Made by a program: the position numbers and the translations under genes. A DNA stretch of 64,000 nucleotides from Microdochium bolleyi. Lineage: Eukaryota; Ascomycota; Sordariomycetes; Xylariales; Microdochiaceae. The notes beneath the pieces are model-generated. The model saw nothing but the letters and a program-made list of their open reading frames with translations. It was not told where the DNA came from and ran no database searches. Below are positions 21,301-34,593 of the stretch, one piece after another. Position 1 is the stretch's first letter; every line of letters starts with the position of its first letter. Location of the stretch: assembly GCA_001566295.1 (NCBI GenBank), contig KQ964250.1, positions 1,178,001 to 1,242,000 of the forward strand. The letters are read 5' to 3'.

Positions 21301-24300
21301 CTTGGCGCTTTAGCTCCCAGCAACAGACAAATGGCAAGCGGAAGTCATTACGAAGACAGATCGATCGTAGAATGCCAACAAAACCGAACCGCAGTGTGCG
21401 TTGCCACAAAGGCTACATGCGGACTTGAGGCCAAGAAAAATTGCTTTGTCTCGCAAGACCCGAGCCACCACCTTCTTCCTGGTGTGTTGTGGGTGAAGAG
21501 TCGGTTTCTACAAAGCACCTTCCAGCCGCGACAACTGTTGGAGAGGTTGAGCACGAAGGGGAAGAGTATGGCCAGGTCACAATTTGTTCGTAGCATGTCT
21601 CTGTAGGTAGAACATACGAACTTGCCAGTGGAATTCGACACGCATATTTGAAGACGGCGCTTGCGCAAGCCACAAGCGGTGCTATGATTGGCCATCGCAG
21701 GTGATCACATCACAGATGAGCAGCTATGCATTGGGTAAATAGGTTCGACCATGCATGTCGTGACTGCATCGCTGTTTTGGGATCCCGTTGTGGAAGTGAT
21801 CACGACTGAAGAGCCTTGCTGTGCTCCCATGGTGTGGCAAGCACCATGCAAGATACGACGCTGCGGCAAGGTAAGCCTGCTTGCCATAATGCCCTTTCGA
21901 TTGCGACGGCTTTGCCAGGCATGTCGACGCGAGCGCATTGAACTGACTCGCCACTATCTAGACAATGTTGATGCGAGTCCTGAGCTCCATGGGCTGTGCC
22001 TCCGACAATGCAATGGCAATAAACAAAGGGGTTATGTGGTCAGTACCAAACATGTTGAGGCCATAGGCGATCGGCGATGTGATTGCTCGCTAATAAGCCG
22101 GTTTAGCGAGCTCTTTTTCACAACAGAGGTTGTAGTAGCATGAGAATTCGTTTTCCGGGCAACATGGACAGCTCGCTTGGTGGTGGTGCGGACTTGAAGT
22201 AGTACGCGGGTGCAATATGCTCTTGGAGATAATACCCTTGGCATGTACGCTGCTCAGTGATGATGAGAGACACTACGGGTCGCATGAGCGGCCACATCGG
22301 CACTTCACTGATCCTGTAAAGTGGCCCTGTCGTATGGAGCGCAGGCTTTACTCCTAGTCCAGGCTTTTCGTCATGTGGAGGCGGCGACAAGATGAGGCCG
22401 CCACCATGTGCAAAGTGACGGAGTCTGCGGTTTCGTTGGCGTGTGGCATGCTAGAAAAGGGTTCAGCGCCAAGAGCGCCCGCGGTCGCTTGAATAACAGG
22501 CCAAGTTCATCTTTTCAACTTGCCCGGCGGTTGCATGCCAGGTATGTGATGACAATGCCACCATTCCTTCGGGAGTGAATTTACCGCAAGTAGCTCGTGG
22601 ACAGCACCCAGGGGTCGAAGGTGGCCCCAAGTATCCAGTCACATGGCTTTGCATCCTTGTGACATGGCCTTATCGGGTTTGCTACACTCTGTGGGCTCGG
22701 CTGACTGTTGTATCCGCCGATGTCGACAATGGCACTCGCTGGGAAGCATCAGGTGGTCGAAATAGCCGATGGTGTGAGAGGCTTGCAAAAACCCGCCGAC
22801 AACGTGACCAACTTGATCGAAATCGCAATTTTTGACCCGTGACAAGGTCATGCAACGTGCGTGGAGCATGTATCACATTGCCAGTGCTCTGGTCAGCGGC
22901 GTATTGGCCTGTATCAAACCGCCCTATCTGGAAGACACAGGAGATCTGCAACATGATGGAATGACAGGAGTTTTGGCATATCGTAAACAACAGGATGGTG
23001 AGAGAATACTAGACCATATTGGCATGATGATCCGTGGCCCTCGCCCTGCGCTCGTAGTGTTGGTTCTTGGCGCACTCAATGATCTTGAGGCGTGAATGCT
23101 AAGCCTTCTCCTGTTTCATGGTAGTCAAGAGGATCAAGAACCATCTGGAAACTTGTGCCTGTTGGAATCGAGCCGTTATGTTTCTAGTCTGAGCGCATGC
23201 GTAATAAGGGATCTGAATGGAAAGGACTTCAGCCGGTTATGTATACAGGATCTTGGAGTGGCTTGCTGAAAGTGCTAGTTCCTGACCCTTCCGGTTAGCA
23301 TCTCGTTGAGCGCTTGACTGCGCCGACAAGAGCCGAGAAGAGCTGGCAAAGAGCTCCACGTAGCTTAGACAGGAACGCGGACTTTCTATTGGCGATGGCG
23401 GGTGCATAGTGTTGTCGAGTAGTGAAGTCAGATGGGCAGTGGTGTGTAGAGTGTTGCAGACAGACCTCGCAATGGCTGTGTCGCACTCATGAGCAGGAGG
23501 AGCCCGGCACGGCGTGAAGACAGCCGTCTCGCTAGATAACGGACCTGGCAGCCACAACGACTGGCCCTGCCGCGAGAAATACGTTGGAAGCTTCTGCGAC
23601 TGGGATAGGTGGGAGGACAGCCATGCTTGGTGCCCAGGGCTGCCGGTCCAGCCTAGACATGGTGGCAGTTGGGAACGGAACCAACAACGCTAACGGACCC
23701 CAACATCCTGAGTTTGATTTTGGGTTGGTGGATCACTCACACTGTTTGCTGCTGGGCCGGGCTTGGGCACGCCGGGAGAAGACGATCCCGGACTGCCTAG
23801 ATGGGCTCAGATGGGCACATGGTGTTGAGTTGGGAGGCCGAGGTTCTGAGCTCCAAGAGAGGAGCGAGCGAAGAGTGCGGGTGGTTTGCCCTGTCGAGGT
23901 TTCGAGGGCAGGGAAGGAGCGGCTCTGGCCACACCAAACGGATGACTTGGCTGGACGCAGCTGCCTACATCAATTGTGCAGTTCTCGGGCCTGCCCCCAC
24001 AGCCTACCTTAGGGTACTTCACCCACGATAGGTACGGGCTCATCAGTGTTGGCGATGGAGTTCGAAGTACATGTGTCCATGGATGACCTCGTGCAGCTCA
24101 AGGTGCAAGCATACATCATGTTACACTCCACCACATCTCCAAAGTCTCACTCACGCCCTGCCGCGAAAAGCACCGAGCGCTGGACCGGCGGAGTCTGCCC
24201 AGCGACGCTGAACCAACACCCGCCAGTTTCGAGCCAACTGTGCCCATCTCGTAAGCAGACATCGCCCCATGCCACCCCAGACGCTCCCAGGGCCCATGGC

Positions 24301-25855
24301 GCCTATTTGCCGCGACATTGCTACCATGCCGGTGCTTCGATCGAGGGTACCTGCAATGCGCCTCAGGGTTACTATGTGCGAACCTGGCTGCATGTGTCTG
24401 CATTTGCCAACTCCTTGGAACCAACGGCCAGCACCAGTGTGCTCTCCTTGGGTGGCCAGCCTGGCGACCTTGGCCTCAGCTCACCTCCGTACCGGCGTAG
24501 TGGTCCACAGGCTTGCTTGTGCAGCAGTCGCGCCCATCAGAGCGATCTCGGCATATCAAGCGACAGGTACGAGAGACAATGACCACACGTACTTCGTACT
24601 CCGCGACAGCTCTGTCAGGTAATACACGGCATAGCCCAGACTGTAAGAGCTGCCTTGCCGGCCGCCATCAGGCAGGGATGCGGCAACAGGCGAAAGAAGA
24701 GCTCCCGACCACGACGAGTCACATTGACACGGGCCATGCAGGAGATGATTGCGGCATCCTCCCGAGGCCGATTTCCCCAAATGGACGTGGTCAAGGCTCG
24801 TCAGGCTGCCGCTTCTAGTCGGTTGGCAATATCCTCCGGCCATGTCCGTTGTGATACCGAAGCGTTTTCGAGTGACGCGTATGGGCCAAGGGCGAGGTTC
24901 CCCAGCTAGGGACCAGTGGCCACGGGGAGAGATTGAGTGTGCTCAACGAAGACGCCACGGCTCTCTTGTGTCTACCCGCTTGCCGAAGTGTTGACAGGGG
25001 TTTGTACGAGCAACGAACATCCCGGCTCAGACCACCAGCCCATGCTCGGCGGCCTTCAACGATATCCAACGGGACGTTCCTTGTTCTATGTCATTTCAAA
25101 AAGCAACCAGCACGGCCGCCCGCGGGCAGTATGATTCGCCTTGCGGTCCCATCTTCTCTCCCCTGTAGGTCGCTCCTGAGAGCCCCGGCAACATCTTTCT
25201 GGCATGGTGGCTCAATATGTTGGTTGTGTCAGCCCTCCACTTTTATTGTGCAGTCGACCAGGGACTCCGCCAAATGCCAGCGTTGTCCCTGATTTGCAGA
25301 TCGCCCAACCCGAACCAGCTAGCCTGACAAGCACATGGATGACGTTTGGGCTGCTTGGGGGTGGACTGACTACGGACCCCAGCCGTGCCTGGGTGGATGC
25401 CCCCTAGGGTGCAGATGCTAATGCACAGGCACGTATCGTGCAAGGGCCGGGGGCTGGCCTGCCCGCGTCGATGGCGGACGGCACGCAGAATTTCTCAGTC
25501 TGCGTGGCCAGGTACTCGTTTTCCACAGTCCTTGTCACTCGACCTTCCAGATACTTGTCACAGCCAGCCCGTGACATCCCTCCACTCCGACCTGATCACC
25601 AGCCGTGCCAGGATCTCCCTCCTCTCTCCCCCGGATGCCACTCCATGACGATGCCGCCTCTATATCCTCACAACAACATCGGCTCTCGATAGGCCCAGAG
25701 CCGACCATCTCTGACCGCAGCCAGTCCAAGGCATCCAGCCAACGGGGTTTTGTTTGATCATACATCCCACACACCAACACGACAAACATGGGGGTTTCTT
25801 CATCACCAACATATCCATCAGCATAAACGGCCTCTCCAAACTGGGTGGTCCCAGG

Positions 25856-25862
25856 TATAAAG
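25856..25862 (+). promoter_or_regulatory. TATA box upstream of the cysteine-rich small gene
   Basis: Sequence GGTATAAAGTC, 288 nt before the ATG at 26144. It is followed by a CA/CT-rich leader and a likely leader intron, which together support a real transcription unit. Confidence 0.55.
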
Positions 25863-26143
25863 TCAAACCACTTCCGCTGCAGACTTGCAATACCTATCCC
25901 AGCATCAAGCAACACCACTGCTTTGCTTCAGTACCATTCGACAGCTTCACAAGCCCAGCACTCCTCTTCCAAACGCCACCTTATTGCGCTCCCGACACTG
26001 TCACTACGAGAAAGTTTGCGGCCGATACAAGCCGACCTTGCCCTCTTCTCCTGACAAAGTAATTGTATGTGGTGACTCGCCTGGCCACCGTGGCGGAAGC
26101 TCCCTATCAATGCAAGCTAATATGATAAGTCTCAGGAACAATC

Positions 26144-26405
26144 ATGTGCATCCTCTGGATCGAAGTGTTCAAAAAGTGCGGGTGCAAGCACGAGATGCCA
26201 GATATCACTGTGTGCCCGCACAAGCCTCCTGGAGTGGACCCCAGGGACTGCTCCAAGTTCAAGACCGAGGAGGACGAGAAGGACGGCGCTTGTGATGACC
26301 ACGACACGTGAGTCTGTATGTTGCTGAGTCCAGCCTGCCAGCTTCCGCCGGATCATGCTCCGACGGCTAACATAAGCCTTGGCTATCAGGAATGGCACAA
26401 CTTGA
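26144..26405 (+). CDS. 59-aa cysteine-rich small protein
   Basis: Two exons (26144-26307, 26390-26405) encode 59 aa. The intron is 82 nt with GTGAGT donor, canonical GGCTAACAT branch and CTATCAG acceptor, phase 2. Exon 1 reads MCILWIEVFKKCGCKHE and continues with CPHKPPGVDPRDCSKFK, an acidic Glu/Asp/Lys patch and ACDDHDT; exon 2 adds NGTT and the stop. Cysteines at 2, 12, 14, 24, 36 and 50 give a CxC...C...C...C pattern. There is no signal peptide, so it is probably cytosolic or unconventionally secreted. Similar short fungal proteins beginning M-C-x-x-x-x-x-x-(F/Y)-x-x-C-G-C are familiar to me, but their function is not. A TATA box and a probable leader intron (26065-26135, GTATGT to TCTCAG) lie upstream. 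It stands alone in more than 15 kb of DNA without other genes. Function unknown; it might bind metal. Confidence 0.7.
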
Positions 26406-29400
26406 GCACACCTCCCAGCAATGCTCAAACAGCTCCACAAAGAACACTCGGATCGCTCCGTGGACCCATTCAAAGAATACCCTGCGAGCAATCGCATGCC
26501 ACCATGCATTTTCAGTCTAGGACCGCGACTATAATCATGTATTTTGTCCGTGGTCCTCCCCATTTCCTTGGTCGACTCGGCTGGGCATCGACATACCTGA
26601 AAGCGCTGCCAGCAACTCCGTCCTCTTATCTCGAATGCATCTTGCAGTTCCGCGACGCTGCGTCGATATGCCCATGCGGTGGTACGGATGTGAGCTGTTA
26701 CCTGTCACTTGCGTGAAGCCGAGCCTACGCACGAGTGCCTTCATTCCTTTTCATAGTCCATATCTCTCCAATACAATCACACTCCCTTCTCAAGTCAGTA
26801 CGATGAGTTGATGGTGCATGGAGTTCTGTGTGGACGTACTGCGCAGGAAGCAGCCCCCCTACACTGGCGCTGTTTCACAACGATTTTCTGTGCGGGGCCG
26901 AATGACGTCCCCCAATTGCTTTTCCCCGTGTTAAAGACAGTTGACATGCTTCTTTGCTGCTGGTGGGACTTGTGGCAGCAGCTATCAGCTGCAAGTCAGG
27001 CATAATTCGTCTCAAGTGCGCCGCAACATGCGACGTGAGCGATTGGACAACGGCGGATGCGGATTTGGACCAGACAATGGACAAACGCTTATTGGGGGCC
27101 AAATCCTAGGCAGTCAAGTCAGATCATGATCTTCTATTGATAGACCATGATTGGACTGTACGCCGGATGGAGTCTGCCCATGACAGTCGAACAGTCCCGC
27201 AATTGGTCAGCCCCGGACAAAATGCTGTGCTAAACGTGCATGGGCCCTGCAGGATCGAAGGATCATGTGATTTCGCGGCGAGAATGCGACGCAATCTTCG
27301 TGCAGTGAGTCGAGTATAGTCTTGCGTGAGTGGCTCTTCGGACAGAAAACCACAGAGAACCCCTTCCGATGCCCGCGGAAACGGCGTCCTTGCAAGCCTG
27401 TCATCTCCCAGGCGAGGAGGCAATAATCCGCCCCTCGCCCGAAGCATTGCAAGCATGGATATCCTCGGGCGACCTGCCGCTGCCTGAATCTTGTGACCAC
27501 TGGAGGGTACCCCCGAAATCAGAGACGGTGCAGGTCGGAATGACAGGGTCATTAGTGTGGCCGCTTCTCCAATTCGGCTGGCTGAGGCTGCGCTGCCGAG
27601 CAGGGGTGTCTCACCCTTGACGCCAACATCGAGCCTACGCAGTAGTGATGTGATGCTGCAAAGTGGACTCGTCTGAACGTTCGGATGAGCTTAACAGTGA
27701 CTGGAAGAAACCCTCACAGACTCTAGCATGCCCTAAGACGGCGGGCGGCAGATCCCGACAGCGCAACTCGTGTATTGCCATAGACATGAGTGTATCTGTT
27801 ACGAGGTCCCGTGTAGCCGTTGCGTGATCCCCAAGACTTTTGTAAGAACCCTGATCCCTGGGAACGTAACGTCGCTGAGATACTTGCGGAGGAGCAGCGG
27901 TCCACTAGCAATGCACGTCGTTCAGATGGGCTGCGTTGTCAGGCCGCCGGCTCCCAACTAGTGGAGGCGGCCCCTCCTGGGATGAGGCCGGACGGGCACC
28001 AGGCCGTAATCTGCTAGCTTCCGTTGGGTTCCGGGTGACAGCTGAGCTATGGGCCAGGGATGGACGCAGTACGAGTAGTCGGTCTGGTGAGCTGTTCAAC
28101 AAGTCGTCTCGGAATGCACATGCCCACTAAACGCCAAGGTCGCCAGGGACTTGGGACAATTGAGTACCATTGTAGTGAGTCGCATGGGGTCTGGGCGGCG
28201 GATCTGATGGAGTCACCCGATGAGCATCCATGGAGAACTCTCTGCTGTTGTCTGATAGCCGCAAGCTGCTCGGGCAGGCGGACAGGCCACCATCCCTGCA
28301 CGCCCTGCAGGTATGGCGAATGGCAAGCGAGTAGCTGCGCATAATTAGCCGCCGAGGTCGTGCAGCCATGCCTGCATGATGCATCGGTGGCGCTCAGCGC
28401 GGCGTCCATTGGCGGAAGGTCATGATCGAGGCGGCGCAGTAGGGCGGATCATGATGGCGAACAGACAATGGAGGTTGAAAAATGCCTTGAACTGAGAGAT
28501 TGGCTCGGGATCGCCCAGCAGGAAGGAATCAATTTCTCTCCTCGAGTGGGGAGACGGGTTTGTGCCTCAGGCATCAGGTTCGTGAATGCCCACTTTTCTC
28601 AGGTGGTCGCAACTTCCAGATCCACACCTCGTTGCAACCTTGGAACCTTGGAAGGTTCAGTGAGTTCGTTCTCTGGCCTCCAGGGCTGAGCTGAAGCCCA
28701 GATGCCATCATGGATGGTATCCAGCCCAGGGCATCGAGAGCGCAGAAGCGCATCTGTAGCATGCCTGGGAATGCTCCAATCAGAGGCTAATCCACGGATC
28801 TTGAGACCCGGCACCACCGCAAGACGAAACCCAGGCCTCAAGGTGTGCCAGCCCTGGAATTCCAATTCGCCCAGCCGGCATCTCGTCACGCTTTCTACTT
28901 ACTTCGCGATAACACCAGCTGCCGCATCACATGTCCCTAGTATCTTATCCCAGCCGCCTTAGTCTTTGTAAGCAGGCGGGTTGGCATATCTTCCAAGTCT
29001 CTCGATCAGATCGCATGCAATCACGAGGCAGCGACCTGCTTCAGCCCGCCGATTCCGAAGTGGCACACGATCGACTCGCACCATCGCGTCTCGAGGCTTC
29101 GTTCATGGCGCGCGGGATTGGATATGACGGACTTGTTTCGACAAGTCGACTCTCACACGTCTTTCAAGTGTGATATCACGTCCTGGAACCGGGGTCGCAG
29201 CCAGGATGATCACTCGAAGGCCCGCGCCATCCCAGCCCCGGGCTCAGTTATATTCCCCGTTCATCATCATTGTCGGCTCCGCGATCAAATCTGTTTCATT
29301 GTCGCAATCTGCCAATTTGCAACCCTGTCCACACTCTGCCGGCCATGCTTCTGATCCCTGCTAGCCCCAAACCGTCCTCGCCAGAGCATGGGAACTGGTT

Positions 29401-32400
29401 TCCAGAAGACTTAGAGAAGCATGGATCCGAGCTAGGCATCATGACAAGAGCTTGACGATTACCAGACCAACATTGGTAATTTATCCAAGGATCGCAGAAC
29501 AACAGGCATCAGGCTATGCCCCAGGCTCTGAGTGGTTCATGTCGTGGCAAGTATACAGGGGTGCTGCATCGAGAAACGCCCTTTCCGATACCGTTTCTCG
29601 CGACGATCCCAATCCATGGCGCCAGCCACAGACAAAGAAACACTAATTTTCACGAAAGGTTGGCGATAGTTGTGCGAGTGCGCACGAATCTCCATGCTCG
29701 ATGTCCTTCGTTAAGGGCCACTCTGCTACATCAACCTTCACGCGATCGCACTCATCCCGAGGTGGAGACCAGGGTACCATGCCAAGAGGAGTGCTGTGCC
29801 TCCTTCCCAACAACGTTCATACGACGTTTTATCCTGGCAAAGGACCGAATTTCCAGAACATACGGAGCAGAGCGACCGCGGAGCGGCAACACAATAGCTA
29901 AGAGGACCGGTGTGCTCATTGCGTAAGACTGCTATCTTGTTGTGGGTGGATGACAGGGTGGCAATCTCATCACTGCATCCCAGGTAAGCACACCCAATAA
30001 GATCGCTCACGTCATCACAAGTACATGAACTGCTGTCTTGGCAAAGCCGCCATCCCGAGCCGTCGTCTCTCATAGCACTGTCGACCCTTTGGCCGAGCAA
30101 CTCTACCTTGGACGCCACTCGACTGTCTCTCACCCTGTCACTAATTCAACAAGATACCTGAATAGGTTAATGACAGAACGGCTCGGTCACGAATATTCGC
30201 TGTTTCAGGCTTGTGTGGCAACCACTAGAGATTGCAGTTCAAAACAAAGCCACCGAGCTGCTTGCAGATCTACACCATCGCCTCTTGCAAGGCCCCAGGC
30301 CTCACCATCACGGCAAAGCGTTCCAGTCTTAAGTCATGTGGCTCAATCAAAGGATATGACAGTGCATATAGCCGAAAACCCAGCCATTTCACTACCGAAT
30401 CACTACAAATCCGACCAGCCTCTCGCACAGCGTCATTATTGTTATCCTTCTTGATAAGCTGATAGTGTTTCAAGCTGGAGTTGGGTCAGAGCGGCAGGGC
30501 AGGCCACGCAACTCCACAGTATCGGAAGACGGAAATAGTGCTGTGCGGGAAAGCCTCGGTGCGTGATCGATCCAATTTGTGAAGCGGTCAAGTTTATGCT
30601 GTCCGCCGAAGTGTTCCACCAAAACGCATGCGAGTATCAAAAGTATCATTGGGCAACTCAACCCCGTCGTTTACAACATCGGCAGCTCTACATGCTCCGG
30701 CAGAAAACCTTACCATGAGTCCGTGCGATTGCCAACTAGGAATAATATGCACGAGCAAATGTAATAAACTCCCTAAAACAAAGTGTACTAAGTCAACCAA
30801 GGGGATGTTCACCGGCGTCGAAATGCTTGACATCAGCATATGACGCTTTGGGGTATCGTACCTACGGTTGGCTATCAACGCACCCTGACAACGACCGAAC
30901 AAAGCCCGTGAGCTTGCTAACGGCATGGGTTTACAACGAGGCTTCATATGCTCACGAGTTGACCAAGCCAACAAAACGCAACGCAAGTGGTAAAGGTTCA
31001 CTATGCATCATGGACAATATCCATCACTGTTGTGGCGGCGGTGTGCCAGCAATTGCACCAAGCAAGCCGCATCCCTGCACGGCGGCTATCTGACGAACCG
31101 CAAGCAACCAGGACCATGGATCACGACGCACTCGGTCGCCCTGGCAATGTGACCAGGTCATCTGCGGATTCACTGCTTCTTCCGATCAGCTAGGCTCCAT
31201 CGCACGGGCAAAAGTCGGGTTCGATACGAAGGCCTGCAGATGCCACATTGCCGTTGGGGCGCGGCAGCGGTGACCAATGACCAGTACTTGGGAGTGAATC
31301 GACGATAATGCCTCGCCAAACAGCCCAATACGGCCGATGGGCTGAGCTTCAGGTCGCATAAGACTACCGGTCCAACAACGCGGCCACGACTGCGACCGCG
31401 GGACGATCCTGGACGCTGTCACCCTGGATGCAGAGCATGATGCGGCCAAGCGACCCGCAAGATGAGGTGGATCTGCAGCGAGCGGCTGTAGCCGCGGTAC
31501 CCGCATCATCCCGATGAAGCCGAGGAGGCGGACATCACAGCTCGCGCGCAAATCAACCACTCAGAGTTCACGGAACAGCCGCTGCGCGCTTGTATGCCTG
31601 AGTGGTGGCCCCGGTCCACGCCGCTCGACCAATCAGATGTTATACTGCGCCTATTAGCCGCTGTCTACCGGATCCCTGTCCGTTGGTGCTGGAGATGAGT
31701 CCAATCAACCACATATGAACCGTGGCCAACCGCATAGGGCATCGAGCTTGCTGGCAAACTCTGCAAAAGGCAGGCAGAGCATGTCAATGGCCGGCGATGC
31801 CATCACACTGCAGTTACTGCGGATACCACAATCTCGGCCATGCATACTACTGCCCCCAAGACGAACACAGGTACCCCCAGATGGCCTCTTTGTACCTCGA
31901 CAAGCGTGGTACATGTGCTACAAAGCCTGAATTCCCCTTGTCCGTGCAGTTGTGGATTTCCTTCTCGTGCGGCGGAATGTTGGTTAGCATCCTTGCTAGT
32001 CAGGCTAGGCTTGGGAACTCCACGTAGAAGCATGCCGCCCATGTAGACGGTAGCCTTGGTTGCTTCCACATGTGACTAAAGTTCCTCACATGAGCACTCC
32101 TGAACGCCCGATCGTCAACAGCCAACACAGCAGTCTCGGACGCTGATACGTGCTTCAGATGAGGCCAGGCGGCGTGTTCATGACATAATATGAAGTGACA
32201 TTGGATATCAGGGCTGCCCGGCGCAAAAAGTCGCTGGTCAAGCACGGCGCCGATTGAACTTGGCATGCTGCCGCACCACAGCCACCAGGGCTCTACCTCA
32301 GGACCAATGAGTCGTACTAGGCTACCCGACTCAGCAAGGCATTTGCACCTCTTCCATGCTAGACCGCGGGCTCTTGCCAAGGCCGTGATCGCACTGGACA

Positions 32401-34593
32401 AGTCTCCTCAAGAGGACCGGGTATCGATCAGGAGCAACCAACAGGCATGCTACCCAATTCCTACTTTACCTCGCACCGGAAGTGCAGTCTTTCTGACGGC
32501 GCCGGATTCGTTGGTGGTTGATTGTGCACTTTTGGAGGCACGGGTCACTGCCTTGTTCCTGGCGATGTGTGAGCCAACAGCACCGTTGCTACATTCCGGT
32601 TGGACCATCGAATGGTCGTCACAGCCCCGGAAAGTGGCGTAGTGTGATATGGCTTGCCATCTGCATTAGGCCCTCCCTTCCGGGAGCGGTCCGGGATTCA
32701 TCACCGCCACTTGGACGTGAATATTGCGTAGAGGTGCGTTCATGCGAGCAAGGCCCGCTCCCGTCTGTGTCATGCGGAGTGTATCGATCCTGCCGCCAAC
32801 AGTATCTCCAGCATGGGTTCTGCAGCACGGCTAATCTTTCGAATGTCCAACCTGTGCAGGTACCTACCCAACAACCCCCCTGAGGGGGGTGGCGTCGCGG
32901 CTGCGCGTGTGTTTCTCGCCGTGAGGGGTCCGTCACAACAGCGAAGTCGGCCCGGCCAGCCAGCGCTGTCTGTGATGAGGGACGGCATTGGTGGTCCCGA
33001 TATCACGTGTGCCTGTCACGGGGTTGCAGTGCGACGACACCCTCTCCCTCTCAGCTTGGGAAGCTGCATAGTTTGTCTACTGCTATGTTGGCCATGTAGA
33101 GATTATCGGCCGCGGTGCCTGGAAAATGAACCATCCGTGGGGTCGGAAGGGGGCCAGGGGGGGCTTGTGGCACACGGGTGGCGCACTCCGTGATGGTTTC
33201 TCCTTGGGGGCCAGCGGCAAAATGATCCTCGGAGTGCCGGCTCCGTTGCTAAACCGTGTGTGTGCGTGTGCGTGTGTGCGTGTGATAGCTGCGTTGTGCC
33301 AAGGAGTGGTAACCGAAATGTTTGTGGTCACTACAGCATCGTGGATCCGCCCGAGCACCCTTCCCCCTTCTAGTGGCGCTCGCAGAGTTGGCATGCGCGG
33401 ATTCGCGGGCTGGGGGCTGTATCGAGTTGCTCATTGTGCAGTGCCCCTGGGGCCGGGAAGAGGAGATCGTCAAGCACGACAGACACGCCATGTTGGACGA
33501 AGGAGACAGGCATGGGAGCGTGGAGACACGAAGGCAAAGAACTGTAGACGATCTTGAGCAGAGGTGGGCGGTAAATTGGGAGTAGTCTCGCTCTCTGAAG
33601 AGCTGATCGCAGACTGACCGCCCCCATGCTTTGGATAGATTGATGATGAGTTCCAGATTCGCTATCCTCGAGCACAAAATGAGAAACACGAAGTGTCTGA
33701 AACCATCAGGAAAGCAGTAGCGATGGAAAGCTATGAAATACATCAAAGCCAGCCCGGCCCTGGGCAATGTCCTAGGAAGAGTAGCCATCGACTGGACTAA
33801 ATCATTCGAAATAGTTCGAGAGCATGCAACCTCTGTTCGTGATCATGTTATGACACAGAAATCCACTGACATTCACGAGCGCCGGGCACCGTCCAGACTA
33901 CACACGGTCATTGCGCGAGAGACCACTTCGTGATCTGAGCACAGAGATCATTCGAGATGTTTTGACCTTTCTCTGGTGGCCGGAATCGACAGAGCGCTAT
34001 TTCCCCGGCAGAAAACCATGTTCGTGTCGGTAACAAAGCTGCCTTTTGTATCCGCAGCTCCGCTCTCTTGTCTCTTCATAAACAGCGTCCAAAGAGGCGG
34101 AAACGGAGTGTACATGTCATGGCGAACAGAAACGGCGGTTCCGGTGTCTAGTACTTTTTGGCACTGAATATTGCTGCCGAGTGATGATGTTATGATGGGT
34201 TCTCCGGAAGGACGACGCAGAGAAGAGACGTGTGCTTGTCACGCATGGGAAGGCAGCTTCATCAGAGTCTCCCCACAAGGAGGTCCTGCACGGGAATTTC
34301 TTGCCCTGATGAATGACCACAGCGACCAAAAAACCGTGGACGATTCATGATCGATTCTTGCGGCTGCTGTTCGAGCTGCTGAGGCACCTTCGTCATCTTT
34401 CTGACATGTTCTGACCATGGCAAATCGCAAGCATGATATTCACGGGAGTGCTGTGCTTGATGTCCGATATACTCCTGAGTATCCTTTATCCCCCTTTCCA
34501 TACGCCGATTCAAACTGCCTTGACAGTGCAATACATTAGAAAAAAGAAAAAAGGTGACACAAAAATGAAGGGGGTTGTGGGATGAATACCGTC
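26406..34593. other. Gene-poor region, second part
   Basis: About 8.2 kb without a supported gene on either strand. Frames reach at most about 180 codons and show no family motif. A GT-rich imperfect repeat occurs at about 33256-33283. Nothing else structured was recognised by eye. Confidence 0.5.

Larger units (their letters stand above)
18164..26064. other. Gene-poor region, first part
   Basis: About 7.9 kb with no supported coding region apart from promoter and leader sequences at both ends. Open frames are all short, differ by frame and strand without shared motifs, and show none of the smooth GC-rich codon pattern of the flanking genes. No reverse-transcriptase, transposase or integrase motif was recognised in any frame, and no obvious long direct or inverted repeats were noticed by eye. 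It could hold noncoding RNA genes or highly decayed repeats. Confidence 0.5.

Noticed and set aside
20600..31260. Sequences resembling tRNA T-loops (for example near 20690, 21743 and 31208)
   Set aside because: The partner A-box and pairing acceptor stem could not be found at the required spacing.
18164..34593. Transposon or RIP-mutated element in the gene desert
   Set aside because: No reverse transcriptase, transposase or integrase motif in any frame and no AT bias strong enough to see by eye; a repeat search would be needed.
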